64,000 nucleotides of DNA, taken from assembly GCA_021841025.1 (NCBI GenBank), contig JAKBWA010000010.1, positions 94,412-158,411 on the forward strand, written 5' to 3'. Numbering within the stretch: the first letter of the stretch is position 1; every line of letters begins with the position of its first letter. The position numbers were made by a program, and so were the translations under genes. The notes under the pieces are model-generated. The model was not told where the DNA came from and made no database searches. It was given only the letters and a program-made list of their open reading frames with translations. The stretch is from Bacillota bacterium (lineage in GTDB: Bacteria > Bacillota > Sulfobacillia > Sulfobacillales > Sulfobacillaceae). This document shows positions 53,046 through 62,931 of this stretch, one piece after another.

Positions 53046-54725
53046 GTGGCAACACAAACACGCCCAACCGAAAAAGAATTGCCGGCGGCAGAGCTCAACT
53101 GGATTGCCGTGGTGTACCGGATTTACCGCGTAGTAACGTTATTCGTCAGCATTATTTTGCGAATTGGCTGGGCGGCATTTTGGCAAAGAAACCGCCCTAA
53201 CAGTCCAGAAAAAGAAGCATTTTTCAATGACCTTTATGCTCGGCAGGCCGTCAAATTTCGCCAGACAGCCGAACAACTGGGTGGTTTGGTAATTAAAGTC
53301 GGCCAGTTTCTTTCAAGCCGCGTGGACCTCCTACCCAAAGTGTTTATTGATCAGCTTCAGGCTCTGCAAGATAACGTGAAAAGCGCTCCTTGGTCTCAAG
53401 TTCAAAGTATTCTGGAACAAGAGTTAGGACCATTGCATGAATCCTTTCTCATTTTTGACGAAAAGCCTATAGCGGCGGCGTCTTTAGGTCAAGTCTATCG
53501 CGCTGCTTTGCATGACGGTGCCGAAGTCGCGGTCAAAATTCAACGACCGTATATTGAAAGTACCGTTCAGGCCGATCTAAAAGCCTTATCCATCGTTGTC
53601 AATCTGTTGACACGTTTTACACGCTTTGGTCAGGCGTTCGATCTGTTTACCGTTCTGCGGGAGTTCCGGAAAATGGTCACGCAAGAACTGAACTACCGCC
53701 AAGAACTGGCAAATACCGAACTAATTCGTCAGGATGTAACTCGTTTGGGCTACGTTATTGTTCCAAAAACCTACCCTGACTATTCTACCTCGCGCGTTTT
53801 AACCATGGAATTTCGCGACGGTATTAAAATCAACCGGCATGATGAACTGAGAGCACATAATATCAACCCTACGGGAATAGCCGAGAAAGCTATTCATCTC
53901 TACCTACATATGGTCATGGAATCCGGAATCTTTCATGCTGATCCCCATCCCGGCAATATTTTGGTGAACCCGGACGCTAAACTGGTGTTGTTGGACTATG
54001 GCATGATTGGAATTCTCGATAATGCCTCGCGCAAGCAAATGCGGCGGCTTTTTGTAGCCGTATCCAAACGTAATCCGCTTGAACTGCAAAGAAGCATGGA
54101 GGCCTTGGGAATGGTACGTCCCGATGGCGATCGCGCTCAATTAAGGCGCAATATTCAATATCTTTTGGACCGTTATTACGCGGAAACCCTCGATGAGCTC
54201 AAATCACTGGACCTGGTCAACTTATTGCGCGATTTCGAAAATTTGCTGCGTACGCAACCCATTCAAATTCCGGGACAGTTCGCCTTTTTGGGCAGAGCGA
54301 TCGCCATTCTCGTGGGTTTGGCTACGGGTCTCGATCCTGACATCAACCTGGTGGAGCTCTTTGCTCCCTATGCCAAACGGTTCGTAACGGAGGACCACGG
54401 CGGCACCATCGGCTATGCTAAGCGTATGGCATTGGACATGACTCACACTTTAATTGATCTCCCGGAACTGTCAAGCCGGATTCTCAAGCAGATTGAAAAC
54501 GGAGAAATCGAAACCAAAGTAGAATGGAAACAGGGCGCAGGACAACTCAAGCTCATGTATAGAGGCTTGCGGAGCCTGACTCAATCCATTTATGTCATAG
54601 GTTTTTCTCTAATCGGCACATTGCTGTTTCTCCATCATTTCACATTTTTAAGCATTGCATTTTATCTTCTCTCCCTACTAGCCCTGCTTTATGGTTTTGT
54701 GAGCCGTTGGCGTCATTTCAACTAA
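53046..54725 (+). CDS. ABC1/UbiB-family atypical kinase
   Basis: 559 residues from a GTG at 53046 after GGAGGAGGG. Family motifs in order: KVGQFLSSRVD (KxGQ, about 88-98), AAASLGQVYRA (Ala-rich loop, about 145-155), VAVKIQRP (ATP Lys), the acidic QELNYRQELANTELI, HADPHPGNILV (catalytic loop, about 299-309) and LLDYGMIG (metal Asp in DYG). The last 45 residues form two membrane helices (VIGFSLIGTLLFLHHFTFLSIAFYLLSLLALLYGF). UbiB/AarF proteins act as ATPases that help extract or move isoprenoid quinone precursors; with hepT and nuo nearby on the other strand, a menaquinone-related role is plausible. Confidence 0.9.
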   Translation: MATQTRPTEKELPAAELNWIAVVYRIYRVVTLFVSIILRIGWAAFWQRNRPNSPEKEAFFNDLYARQAVKFRQTAEQLGGLVIKVGQFLSSRVDLLPKVFIDQLQALQDNVKSAPWSQVQSILEQELGPLHESFLIFDEKPIAAASLGQVYRAALHDGAEVAVKIQRPYIESTVQADLKALSIVVNLLTRFTRFGQAFDLFTVLREFRKMVTQELNYRQELANTELIRQDVTRLGYVIVPKTYPDYSTSRVLTMEFRDGIKINRHDELRAHNINPTGIAEKAIHLYLHMVMESGIFHADPHPGNILVNPDAKLVLLDYGMIGILDNASRKQMRRLFVAVSKRNPLELQRSMEALGMVRPDGDRAQLRRNIQYLLDRYYAETLDELKSLDLVNLLRDFENLLRTQPIQIPGQFAFLGRAIAILVGLATGLDPDINLVELFAPYAKRFVTEDHGGTIGYAKRMALDMTHTLIDLPELSSRILKQIENGEIETKVEWKQGAGQLKLMYRGLRSLTQSIYVIGFSLIGTLLFLHHFTFLSIAFYLLSLLALLYGFVSRWRHFN

Positions 54726-54764
54726 TACATCCCACTGCCCCAATTCCGAACTCTTGGAGGCTCA

Positions 54765-54816
54765 CTTGACACTCCCCACGGCTAAAGGCGGGGGTTTTAC
54801 GGCGCACTTGATAAAT
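54765..54816 (-). mobile_element. IS200/IS605-type right-end remnant
   Basis: On the minus strand GCGCCGTAAAACCCCC (54807-54792 region), then a stem-loop CGCCTTTAGCCG and GGGGAGTGTCAAG (54777-54765), the typical end of TnpB-encoding elements. Bases 54792-54816 match 4316-4340 at 24 of 25 positions. No transposase or TnpB frame remains. Confidence 0.5.
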
Positions 54817-54871
54817 TGTAATGATCTCGGGCAATATCTCCCATATCTCTCGGTCGAGGAGTGGGAATTAC

Positions 54872-55291
54872 ATGTTTGGGCAGATGCTCGCAGCAGCGTA
54901 GATAGCCCTCGTCATTTTTTCCCTGGTCGCGAACAAAGACGACCTCAACGTTGATCAAGCAACGAAACATCTGGCTCATTTTCTACGTTCTTCCACTGAC
55001 GAACTCCGTTACGGTGTCCAGGCTTTGGGGAAACTGTCCGTACACGACGTCAATCGTGATGACTTGATTGCGTTAGACCGGGTGACAGCTGATTGGGCAC
55101 GGGTGAAAAGCCTCATCAACTCCCGTACTCCTTCCCCTTCCGATTTCTTTGCCAAAATGCCTTCCTTTCGCTTTCGCGCCCGCCACGACGGCAAAACAGA
55201 CCGCATTCACGAATCAATCGGGGCACGGGGATGGTGGAGTCCTCAAGCGAAATATTCCTTCGGCCAGGCTCACCCCAAAAATAATCAATAG
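54872..55291 (+). pseudogene. Small protein gene with an early in-frame TAG
   Basis: An ATG at 54872 has GAGGAG 10 bases upstream and reads MFGQMLAAA, then TAG (54899-54901), then continues in the same frame for about 130 codons: IALVIFSLVANKDDLNVDQA, later LRYGVQALGKLSVHDVNRDD and TADWARVKSLINSRTPSPSD. With the TAG read as an amino acid, the start would be a membrane helix followed by a soluble domain. The frame overlaps the end of the opposing DMT gene by about 78 bp. It may be inactivated, or a sequencing or strain-specific stop. No family recognised. Confidence 0.45.
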
Positions 55292-56086
55292 AGCCCCTAA
55301 ACCTTCGAAAATATTCAACGTTTCCCCAAGAACCACCCATCCCGCTACCGCGGCGACAACGGGAATGAGATATAAATAAAGACTGGCTTTGCCTCCCCCC
55401 ATGCTTAATACGGCATTCTGCCACAAAGACAAACCCATAATGGTAACAAACAGCACTGTATAGGCCAGAGAAAGGGAAACAGAGAGGTCATAAGGGATAA
55501 CGTGTTGCCACGTCATTAATGGCATTACGCCCAGTGTCCCAAAGAGACTCATCCACCCGGTAAGCGCTATGCCTTTAACGGGAACGCGGAATTTGTCAGT
55601 TAGCAAGGTAAACGCAGCCCACGCCAACGCTGCCACCAAAGCCATGCCGTCGCCCTGCAAAGACCCACCGCGTGACGCCCCCACCAGTAACGCTACCCCC
55701 ACCAAAGAAACACCAGCACCCACAAACATTCCAGGTGTCGATGCCCTGAGCCGTAATAAGCGTTGTCCTATCAATGTGATTAACGGCGACACATCGAACA
55801 AAAAAGCCACATTGGCTGCCAGTGTCTCTTTGAGAGCTTGGGTAAAGGCCCATTGATAAAACGAGACACCTACTAGGCCCAAAATGGCAACCTTTCCGTA
55901 TTGCCGAAGAGTCTTGGGACGTGTCTTGATCATCCAGGGAACAGTGAGCAAAGTAGTAGCCAAAAATCGCCAAAACACGAAGTCGGCAGGGGCAAAATGC
56001 CCCACGCCAATTTTAGTAATCACATAATTAAAACCCCAGCTCAACACAACAAGAGACATGCCCATATAAAACCCACGTGCATTCAT
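55214..56086 (-). CDS. EamA/DMT-family transporter
   Basis: 290-residue inner-membrane protein with ten helices and two EamA repeats (YMGMSLVVLSWGFNYVITKIG; ALVAALAWAAFTLLTDKFRV; LYLIPVVAAVAGWVVLGETLNIFEGLGALLIIFG, the last holding the common V-x-G-W-x-x-L-G-E motif). Its ATG overlaps the rex stop by ATGA, so it is co-translated with the redox regulator. Substrate unknown. Confidence 0.86.
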   Translation of the reverse strand: MNARGFYMGMSLVVLSWGFNYVITKIGVGHFAPADFVFWRFLATTLLTVPWMIKTRPKTLRQYGKVAILGLVGVSFYQWAFTQALKETLAANVAFLFDVSPLITLIGQRLLRLRASTPGMFVGAGVSLVGVALLVGASRGGSLQGDGMALVAALAWAAFTLLTDKFRVPVKGIALTGWMSLFGTLGVMPLMTWQHVIPYDLSVSLSLAYTVLFVTIMGLSLWQNAVLSMGGGKASLYLYLIPVVAAVAGWVVLGETLNIFEGLGALLIIFGVSLAEGIFRLRTPPSPCPD

Positions 56087-56721
56087 AGCCGATGATGTGC
56101 CTTTTGCCCCACGAAATACGATAACGCTTGCATTTCTAACGTCAGATCAATGGGTTGCACAAACACTTCGGGATAATGGGTGCAAACGGCTACCGGAGCG
56201 AAATTCAATATGGCACGCACTCCAGCTTCAGCAAGCCTGTCTCCGACAGCCACCGCTCCCTCTTTGGGCACAGTTAGCACGCCTATTCCGATGTCAAATG
56301 TGCGGACAAGCTCCTCTAGCCGATCTACTGGTTCTACACGCAGTGATCCTACCTGGGTCCCTATAATCATCGGATTATTATCAACAAGCGCCATGATTTT
56401 AACATCATGGCGAACTTGGTGACCTTGGTCGACATATCGCACGAGAGCAGTACCCAGATGTCCCGCTCCCACGACAATAGCACGCACACCTTGATCCAAT
56501 TTAAGTATTCGATAAATTTCATCACGCAATGCGCTGACATCGTAGCCTACTCCACGAGTCCCAAAGGCTCCGAAGTAGGCCAAGTCCTTACGCACCTGCT
56601 CTGAAGAGTAACCTGTGGCCTGGCCTAGCATGACTGACGTCACTCGTTCTTCTTCACATTCAGTTAGCCAACGCAAATACGCAGGCAGACGCCTGATGGC
56701 CGCATCGGGAATCCGTTGCAA
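56083..56721 (-). CDS. rex: Redox-sensing transcriptional repressor Rex
   Basis: 212 residues. N-terminal winged helix (about 1-75: AAIRRLPAYLRWLTECEEER, VTSVMLGQATGYSSEQVRKDLAYFGAFGTRGVGYDV). Rossmann domain (about 80-200) with AIVVGAGHLGTALVRY and the NAD contact region VDNNPMIIGTQV, ending in the domain-swapped helix LEMQALSYFVGQ. Rex senses the NADH/NAD ratio and leaves DNA when NADH is high. It is 27 bp downstream of hepT in the nuo-hepT-rex run. I found no clear TTGTGAA-type Rex site in the immediate upstream bases, so its targets are not defined here. Confidence 0.95.
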   Translation of the reverse strand: MQRIPDAAIRRLPAYLRWLTECEEERVTSVMLGQATGYSSEQVRKDLAYFGAFGTRGVGYDVSALRDEIYRILKLDQGVRAIVVGAGHLGTALVRYVDQGHQVRHDVKIMALVDNNPMIIGTQVGSLRVEPVDRLEELVRTFDIGIGVLTVPKEGAVAVGDRLAEAGVRAILNFAPVAVCTHYPEVFVQPIDLTLEMQALSYFVGQKAHHRL

Positions 56722-56748
56722 AACAATCGCTCCTTATTGCCACTCCCA

Positions 56749-57714
56749 TCAATACTCTCGAGCCAACACAAACTCTGCCAATTCTTCTAACGCTTGTTTC
56801 GCAGGACCACTTGGCAATTGCCTGCACACTTCTAGTGCCTGATCGATATGGCGTCCGGCTTGAGATTTTGCATACTGTAAAGCTCCGCTTTTCTCCAATA
56901 AATGTCGGAGCTCTTCCACTTGCGTTTCGGGATGGGGCCCCAACAAAATTTTCTCTATTTGATTTCCTTGGCGCGCTTGCGTCAAACCATAAATAATAGG
57001 CAAGGTGTACACTCCGGCTGCTACATCTTCTCCTACCGCTTTGCCCAACGTTTCCGGATTGGCCAACCAGTCCAACAAGTCATCGGCTACTTGGTACGCC
57101 AATCCAATATGGTGCCCGTACTGACTCAGCAACATCTCAATATCCGCCGGAGCGCCCGTTGCAATGGCTCCTAGACGGCAACTGGTCTCGAGAAAAAATC
57201 CGGTTTTGGCTTCAATACGCCGCCAGTAAGCGTCTTCGGAAGCAATTTGTCCATGATCCATGTTTTGATGTATTTCACCAACACACATAACATGGACAAC
57301 TTTGGCGGCTATATCCACAATAGCCAAATCTCCAGCTGAAGAAAAGAGGCGGAACGCCAAAGCAAAAAGAAAATCTCCAGCTAACACTGCCACGGTATCA
57401 TTAAATTGACTGCGTACGGCGGGAATCCCCCGCCGCAACACTGCGTCATCAATAATATCATCGTGCACCAAAGTAGCCATGTGAATCATTTCAACCGCCG
57501 TGGCTACTTGGACAAGTTTTTGGGAGCGAGCAGAAGTCAATTCCGAACCGAACTGCCCGGACAAGAGCACCAACGCTGGTCGTAGCCTTTTGCCACTCGC
57601 CACTAGAAGATATTGAGCCACGTTTTCAATGAGTTCATTTCCCGTCAGCAATTGTTCTTCCAACAGACTATTTACCTGACGGAGATAGGGTTCGACCAAC
57701 GAAAAAAACCTCAA
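56749..57714 (-). CDS. hepT: Polyprenyl diphosphate synthase (heptaprenyl-type, component II)
   Basis: 321 residues if started at the TTG at 57714, which follows GAGAGGAG by 5-6 bases and gives a normal N-terminus (LRFFSLVEPYLRQVNSLLEEQL); the open frame reaches 57939 but its extra part runs into nuoN and looks non-coding. Long-chain prenyl synthase making the menaquinone side chain. The first aspartate motif is LVHDDIIDDAVLRRG, the second YQVADDLLDW; GKRLRPALVLLSG is the isopentenyl-diphosphate site. Small residues before the first motif (EMIHMATLVHDD) fit long products. HepS and MenG/UbiE are not adjacent, so the gene may work as a homomer or with a distant partner. It follows nuoN by 95 bp. 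Confidence 0.9.
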   Translation of the reverse strand: MRFFSLVEPYLRQVNSLLEEQLLTGNELIENVAQYLLVASGKRLRPALVLLSGQFGSELTSARSQKLVQVATAVEMIHMATLVHDDIIDDAVLRRGIPAVRSQFNDTVAVLAGDFLFALAFRLFSSAGDLAIVDIAAKVVHVMCVGEIHQNMDHGQIASEDAYWRRIEAKTGFFLETSCRLGAIATGAPADIEMLLSQYGHHIGLAYQVADDLLDWLANPETLGKAVGEDVAAGVYTLPIIYGLTQARQGNQIEKILLGPHPETQVEELRHLLEKSGALQYAKSQAGRHIDQALEVCRQLPSGPAKQALEELAEFVLAREY

Positions 57715-57809
57715 AATAATCTCCTCTCCACCTGAGAAGGGTTTGAAATGAGCATCACTAGTCAACCCAATTTTAACACACGATAAGACACTCTTAATCG
57801 ATTTCTCAT

Positions 57810-59228
57810 TTAGTGGAGCCAGAAAAAGTTCGCAGACTGACCCACCAAATGCACCACCGGGGTGGGATATACCCCCAGTCCGACAGTTCCAATTAGGGCA
57901 ACCACCAAAACCACCACGTGCCCCCAGCCGACATTCCATCCTTTTAAGTTCGACTCACCAGGACTTGTTCGAAACATCGCCTGCAGAGGCCTCAGATAGG
58001 CTCCCAGTCCAAGAAATGTCCCTAAAACCAAACCTATCGCTAATCCCGGTTGATGAGCAAATAATGCCGCTTGCAAGAGGTAAAGTTTCCCTACGAATCC
58101 ACCCGTTAAGGGGATACCGGCGAAGGAGAACATAAAGACGATAAACAATGCGGCAGCCCATGGTTTCTGGCGGGCCATTCCCCTTAAGTCTTGAATAGTT
58201 ATGCTTTCCTTATTTCCCATCATTGTCAAAATAGCAAAGGCTCCTATCACCGCTAAACCGTAAGGAAGGAGATAAAAGAGCATAGCCTTCGCCCCTACGG
58301 CGGTATGCACTGCCACACCAATCAGAAGAAATCCTGCATGCCCAATACCGGAATACCCAAAAAGCCTCTTTAAATCATTTTGGGGCAATGCCAATAAATT
58401 ACCGACAATCATAGTCAACAAGGCGAGATATCCGAGAACCGGTCCCCAGTTTGGTCCGGACATATAAAATCCATATGCTAAAAGCCGCAAGAGAATAACG
58501 GCAGCTCCCACTTTGGTGCCGAATGCCATGAAATTGGTCACGGAAGTCGGAGAACCTTCGTACACATCCGGAATCCACATATGAAAAGGAACAATTCCCA
58601 GCTTAAATAACAACCCTACTAGCGTCAACATCAAACCCGCGGCCAAAAGTGGCGAATGAATGTGAGCAACAGAAGCAAAGTTGACAAAATTCATTGTGCC
58701 TGCCGCACCATAAAGCAGAGCTAATCCAAATAGAAGGATCCCTGATGAAAAAGCACCCAAGAGCAAATATTTGAGACCTGCCTCGCCCCCTAGGGTGTTC
58801 CGGTGCGACGACGCTAAAACATACAGCGGAAGGGATAAAACTTCGATTCCTAAAAACAGCGTAATCAGATTGGCAACCATCCCAAGGCTCATCATGCCCA
58901 GAGCCGAAATCAGCACCAGAACAGGAAATTCATCATATTCCCGTTCGCCGCTCCATCCCAGTAACAACGTGGAGCCGGCGGCAATGAGGACAAGCACGTT
59001 GACAAATAGGCTGTAATTGTCCACTGTTAAGCTTTGGTTAAAAAAGAGCGCTGGGTGAACGGGTTTGGTCCAAAGATCGATGGTGGCCCATAACCCTCCT
59101 AGTGTGCCAATCAGGGCAATCCACGACTTTAGTGTGCTGCCGTGAGGGCGAATCATCGCAGCAACCATTGTCACCAGAATCGATATGCCCACAATATATT
59201 CCGGCAACAACCCTACAGATGCCTTCAT
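57810..59228 (-). CDS. nuoN: NADH-quinone oxidoreductase subunit N
   Basis: 472 residues, about 14 membrane helices, one of the three antiporter-like proton-pumping subunits of complex I. LITLFLGIEVLSLPLYVLAS has the TM5 Glu, GLLFKLGIVPFHMWIPDVYEGSPTSVTNFMA holds the TM7 Lys and the conserved PFHxWxPDVYEGAPT motif, and DLKRLFGYSGIGHAGFLLIG the TM8 region. Its ATG overlaps nuoM by ATGA. Last nuo gene of the run. Confidence 0.96.
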   Translation of the reverse strand: MKASVGLLPEYIVGISILVTMVAAMIRPHGSTLKSWIALIGTLGGLWATIDLWTKPVHPALFFNQSLTVDNYSLFVNVLVLIAAGSTLLLGWSGEREYDEFPVLVLISALGMMSLGMVANLITLFLGIEVLSLPLYVLASSHRNTLGGEAGLKYLLLGAFSSGILLFGLALLYGAAGTMNFVNFASVAHIHSPLLAAGLMLTLVGLLFKLGIVPFHMWIPDVYEGSPTSVTNFMAFGTKVGAAVILLRLLAYGFYMSGPNWGPVLGYLALLTMIVGNLLALPQNDLKRLFGYSGIGHAGFLLIGVAVHTAVGAKAMLFYLLPYGLAVIGAFAILTMMGNKESITIQDLRGMARQKPWAAALFIVFMFSFAGIPLTGGFVGKLYLLQAALFAHQPGLAIGLVLGTFLGLGAYLRPLQAMFRTSPGESNLKGWNVGWGHVVVLVVALIGTVGLGVYPTPVVHLVGQSANFFWLH

Positions 59229-60667
59229 AGCCCGTGGCCTCCTTTTAAGGCTGCAAGATGTACAGCATGGTACAAACTTGGAACCGCATGTAAAGTAATC
59301 CCGGCGGGATACACACCCAAGAAGACAATGAGTAGAGCTAAGGGAGCAATATAGCCAACTTGCAATGCGTTAATGTCTCCAATAGGATTCGCGCGATGTT
59401 GAGCTTGCATGACTCCTTGAAACATTCGAACCATGTACCATGCTGCCACAACCAAGATTACAGCCGCTATTAATGCGAAGACGATGTTGTGCGCCACCAA
59501 CCCCTGAATGATCAAATATTCTCCCACGAATCCGGGCAGGCCCGGCAAACCTAACGCGGCTAAAGCAAAGAAGAGGAAGTAGGCACCCAGTCTTGGCGCA
59601 TCTTCATTGAGCCCTCCCAAGATCTGAATTTCACGGGTTTTGGACTTCTCCTCAACAATTCCCAGAATAATAAAGAGTCCGCCCACAATTAATCCATGGG
59701 CAACCATGAGAAAAGTGGCACCCAAAATACCGGCGGCAGTCAAGGAAAATATTCCTAGAGCCATCATACCCATGTGGGAAAGTGAGGAATAAGCACTAAT
59801 CATTTTCATATCAGTTTGTCTTAGCGCCATGAAAGCTCCGTACGCCAGGCCGATGACCGCAAAGATCAATAATCCCAGTTGATAGTGTCGAAACTCCGGC
59901 ATGAACAGCGGCAACATGATTCGCAAGAAACCGTAAATTCCGGCCTTGGACATCACGCCCGATAACAAGGCGGTAACTGGAGATGGTGCTTCCCGGTAGG
60001 CATCCGGCATCCACCCGTGGAATGGCCACAACGGCGCTTTGATGGCGAAAGCCACAAAAAAGCTTGCAAAAATCCATGGCGCCACCACCGGATTTAACTT
60101 CACATGAGTTAATTGGCTAATCTCAAATGTCAAAGATCCAAAGGGCTCGGCATGTATCACGGCCACGGCCACAATCCCAATCAACATGAACAAGCTTCCC
60201 ACCAGATTCATGATCAACCATTTCATAGCGGCCGGCCGTCCTTTGTCTCCGGAATAACCGGTCAGCAAAAAGAAGATGGGGACCAGGATAACCTCCCAAA
60301 AGATGTAGAACAGAACTAAGTCCAAGGATTCAAATAACCCGACCATACCAAATTCAAGAAATAGAATCCAAAAGAAATAGGCTCTGCCAAACGAGCCTCG
60401 GGATGCAAGCACTGCCATAAGGGTCAACACAGCCGTTAAACCGATAAGGAATAGTGACAGGCCGTCAGCCCCTACATGAAACCGAACCCCCCACACAGGA
60501 ATCCAACGACTATTTAACGACACTGGGCCATGAGCCAATAATATAATAAAGGCTATAAGTTCGATGGCTCCAACTACTGCGCTTATGCCTTTGGCCACAG
60601 TGCTTCCCGCAAACAACACGGCAAAACTTCCAATTAAGGGAATTGCCATTATCCACAACAAAAGCAT
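59225..60667 (-). CDS. nuoM: NADH-quinone oxidoreductase subunit M
   Basis: 480 residues, about 14 membrane helices. FLEFGMVGLFESLDLVLFYIFWEVILVPIFFL carries the TM5 Glu, AFAIKAPLWPFHGWMPDAYREAPSPVTALLSG the TM7 Lys and the PxHxWLPDAHxEAPT motif, and TDMKMISAYSSLSHMGMMALG the TM8 pump residues. It overlaps nuoN by 4 bp and lies 41 bp after nuoL. Confidence 0.97.
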   Translation of the reverse strand: MLLLWIMAIPLIGSFAVLFAGSTVAKGISAVVGAIELIAFIILLAHGPVSLNSRWIPVWGVRFHVGADGLSLFLIGLTAVLTLMAVLASRGSFGRAYFFWILFLEFGMVGLFESLDLVLFYIFWEVILVPIFFLLTGYSGDKGRPAAMKWLIMNLVGSLFMLIGIVAVAVIHAEPFGSLTFEISQLTHVKLNPVVAPWIFASFFVAFAIKAPLWPFHGWMPDAYREAPSPVTALLSGVMSKAGIYGFLRIMLPLFMPEFRHYQLGLLIFAVIGLAYGAFMALRQTDMKMISAYSSLSHMGMMALGIFSLTAAGILGATFLMVAHGLIVGGLFIILGIVEEKSKTREIQILGGLNEDAPRLGAYFLFFALAALGLPGLPGFVGEYLIIQGLVAHNIVFALIAAVILVVAAWYMVRMFQGVMQAQHRANPIGDINALQVGYIAPLALLIVFLGVYPAGITLHAVPSLYHAVHLAALKGGHGL

Positions 60668-60708
60668 AACCTAGCCTCCTCGCCTTGATAGGCTTGCGCT
60701 CCCGGGGT

Positions 60709-62574
60709 TCAAACCCGGATGAGATAGTACGCCAGTAATGCGCCTAGACCAACCATGATTGACAGGGCATAGCGCCGGATATAGCCCGTCTCAAGCGGAC
60801 GTAAATCTTGGGCCCAGTCCCACACAACTGTTCCAATCCCTTTAACCCCCGTTAGAATGCCTATTTCCGTCTGCCGCACGCCATTGCCAATGGCCTTAAA
60901 AGGCACCACTGCCAAATACGTCCACATCGCATCGACATACCACGCATTAAACGCCCAACGGCCCACACCTTTATCTGTAGCGGCATTTGTCGGCGTGTTT
61001 TTACGGATATAAAGGACAAAGGCTATGACAAAAGCTATGACCGCCAGCCCCAGAGTGAACGCAGTCGTCCACAAAGGGCCGTATTGAATTGAAGCATGCG
61101 GCGCTCCCTTGTAGGCACGAAAAGTCGGTAATAACCACTGATTCAGCCATGGCCCCAAGAACCCGCCGATTACCGCCAGAACCCCTAGGATCATCACTGG
61201 AACTGTCATAACTGCCGGCGCTTCGTGTGCGTGCTCATAGAGTTTCTCATCCCGCGGCTTACCGAAGAATGTTAGGAAGAACAGCCGAAACATATAGAAA
61301 GTCGTCATCCCCGCTGCCACGGCACCGACAAGCCACAGAAAAGGATGGCCTAGGTTAAAGGTTTCTCCTAAAATCGCTTCTTTGGAAAAATATCCGGAAA
61401 AAGGATAAATGCCTGATATCGCCAACGTTCCAGCTAAAAATGCCCAGGTTGTCCATGGCATTTTTCGCCACAAACCGCCCATCCTGTTCATATCTTGCTC
61501 TCCACCGAGAGCATGGATAACGCTCCCAGCGCCCAAGAACAGAAGAGCTTTGAAGAACGCGTGCATCATAAAATGAAACACACCTGCAGCGAAAGCCCCT
61601 ACCCCAATTCCCAGAAACATATATCCCAATTGACTTACCGTGGAATAAGCCAAAACCTTCTTAATATCACGTTGAAATATAGCACTTGATGCTGCAAGAA
61701 TTGTCATAAGTGCCCCAATTGCCGCAACAATATACGCCATTACGGGTGCTACCCGCAACAAAGGATACAATCGGGCCATCAGATAAACGCCTGCTGTCAC
61801 CATCGTGGCTGCGTGAATGAGAGCAGAAACGGGAGTAGGGCCTTCCATGGCATCAACTAGCCACATGTGCAGCGGAAATTGCGCTGATTTAGCCATGGCC
61901 CCTATATACAGCAGAAACGCAGTCCACTCAAAAAACGCCGAGGAGTGCGACGCATCGAATATACGGAAAAGCCCCGGGTAAGATACAGTGTGAAAGTGAA
62001 AATACAACAAGCTCAATCCCACTAGGATTCCTGCATCTCCCACAGTATTCATGACAAATGCCTTTTTTGCCGCTCGAACCGCTGATGGCCGATTATACCA
62101 AAAGCCAATCAAAAGGTACGAGGCCAATCCTACCAGTGCCCATCCAATCAGCAAGATCAAAAGATTGCCTGCCAAGACTAGAAGGAGCATCGAAAAAACA
62201 AAGAAATTGAGATAGGAAAAATAACGGGCCTTATGAGGATCGTCATGCATGTACCCAATCGAGTAAATATGAATCAACATACCTACCCCAGTTATGACTA
62301 AGAGCCATATTCCGGATAACGGGTCTAGATAATAACGCCAACCGATCGCCGGCCCGAACCCCGTAATCCACGGAAAGAATACACCCGAGATCACACGGTG
62401 CCCGGCTGGCAACGACGAGAGTTTCACATCCATGCCAATACTCACCAAGAAGCTGATACCAACGAGAAGACTCGCCCAAATTCCTGGCAGCTTCTTCGGC
62501 ATAATTCCTTTAAATACCCCAATAGTTATTGCGCCTAACAGAGGCAATAGCACAATTTCCGCCACACCTTGCAT
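60709..62574 (-). CDS. nuoL: NADH-quinone oxidoreductase subunit L
   Basis: 621 residues, about 16 helices including the long lateral amphipathic helix near the C-terminus. IGWALVGLASYLLIGFWY, AMAKSAQFPLHMWLVDAMEGPTPVSALIHAATMVTAGVYLMAR and RDIKKVLAYSTVSQLGYMFLGIG contain the conserved Lys and His of the pumping path. ATG at 62574 after AAGGAGCGG. The distal antiporter-like subunit of complex I. Confidence 0.97.
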   Translation of the reverse strand: MQGVAEIVLLPLLGAITIGVFKGIMPKKLPGIWASLLVGISFLVSIGMDVKLSSLPAGHRVISGVFFPWITGFGPAIGWRYYLDPLSGIWLLVITGVGMLIHIYSIGYMHDDPHKARYFSYLNFFVFSMLLLVLAGNLLILLIGWALVGLASYLLIGFWYNRPSAVRAAKKAFVMNTVGDAGILVGLSLLYFHFHTVSYPGLFRIFDASHSSAFFEWTAFLLYIGAMAKSAQFPLHMWLVDAMEGPTPVSALIHAATMVTAGVYLMARLYPLLRVAPVMAYIVAAIGALMTILAASSAIFQRDIKKVLAYSTVSQLGYMFLGIGVGAFAAGVFHFMMHAFFKALLFLGAGSVIHALGGEQDMNRMGGLWRKMPWTTWAFLAGTLAISGIYPFSGYFSKEAILGETFNLGHPFLWLVGAVAAGMTTFYMFRLFFLTFFGKPRDEKLYEHAHEAPAVMTVPVMILGVLAVIGGFLGPWLNQWLLPTFRAYKGAPHASIQYGPLWTTAFTLGLAVIAFVIAFVLYIRKNTPTNAATDKGVGRWAFNAWYVDAMWTYLAVVPFKAIGNGVRQTEIGILTGVKGIGTVVWDWAQDLRPLETGYIRRYALSIMVGLGALLAYYLIRV

Positions 62575-62628
62575 ATCCGCCGCTCCTTACCGGACACGGA
62601 GTTACCGCGTCCTTGCTTGTTAATCCAG

Positions 62629-62931
62629 TTATCCCTTGAGACGGGAGATTTCATCAATGTCCAACCGGTGCCGTTTGTGATAGACACTTACAATAAGGGC
62701 CAAACCAATGCCAACTTCGGCAGCAGCGGTGGCAATGATGAGAAACGCCATAACTTGTCCGTTCATATCATGAAATTGCCGGGCAAAGGCTATGAAGGCC
62801 AATGCTGCCGCATTCCACATCATTTCTGATGCCATGAACATGATTAAAGGATTGCGCCGAAACATCACTCCGATGGCTCCAATAGCAAAAATAATTCCTG
62901 CCAAAGCCACAACCCAATTAGTATATATCAC
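62629..62931 (-). CDS. nuoK: NADH-quinone oxidoreductase subunit K
   Basis: 100 residues with three membrane helices. GVMFRRNPLIMFMASEMMWNAAAL has the Glu of helix 2, and FLIIATAAAEVGIGLALIVSVY the Glu of helix 3, both in the complex I proton channel. Start is a GTG overlapping the nuoJ stop (GTGA). Confidence 0.95.
   Translation of the reverse strand: MIYTNWVVALAGIIFAIGAIGVMFRRNPLIMFMASEMMWNAAALAFIAFARQFHDMNGQVMAFLIIATAAAEVGIGLALIVSVYHKRHRLDIDEISRLKG

Noticed and set aside
57715..57939. Upstream extension of the prenyl synthase frame
   Set aside because: Overlaps the end of nuoN, is Gly/Cys-rich and unlike any prenyl synthase N-terminus; a TTG with a ribosome site lies at 57714.
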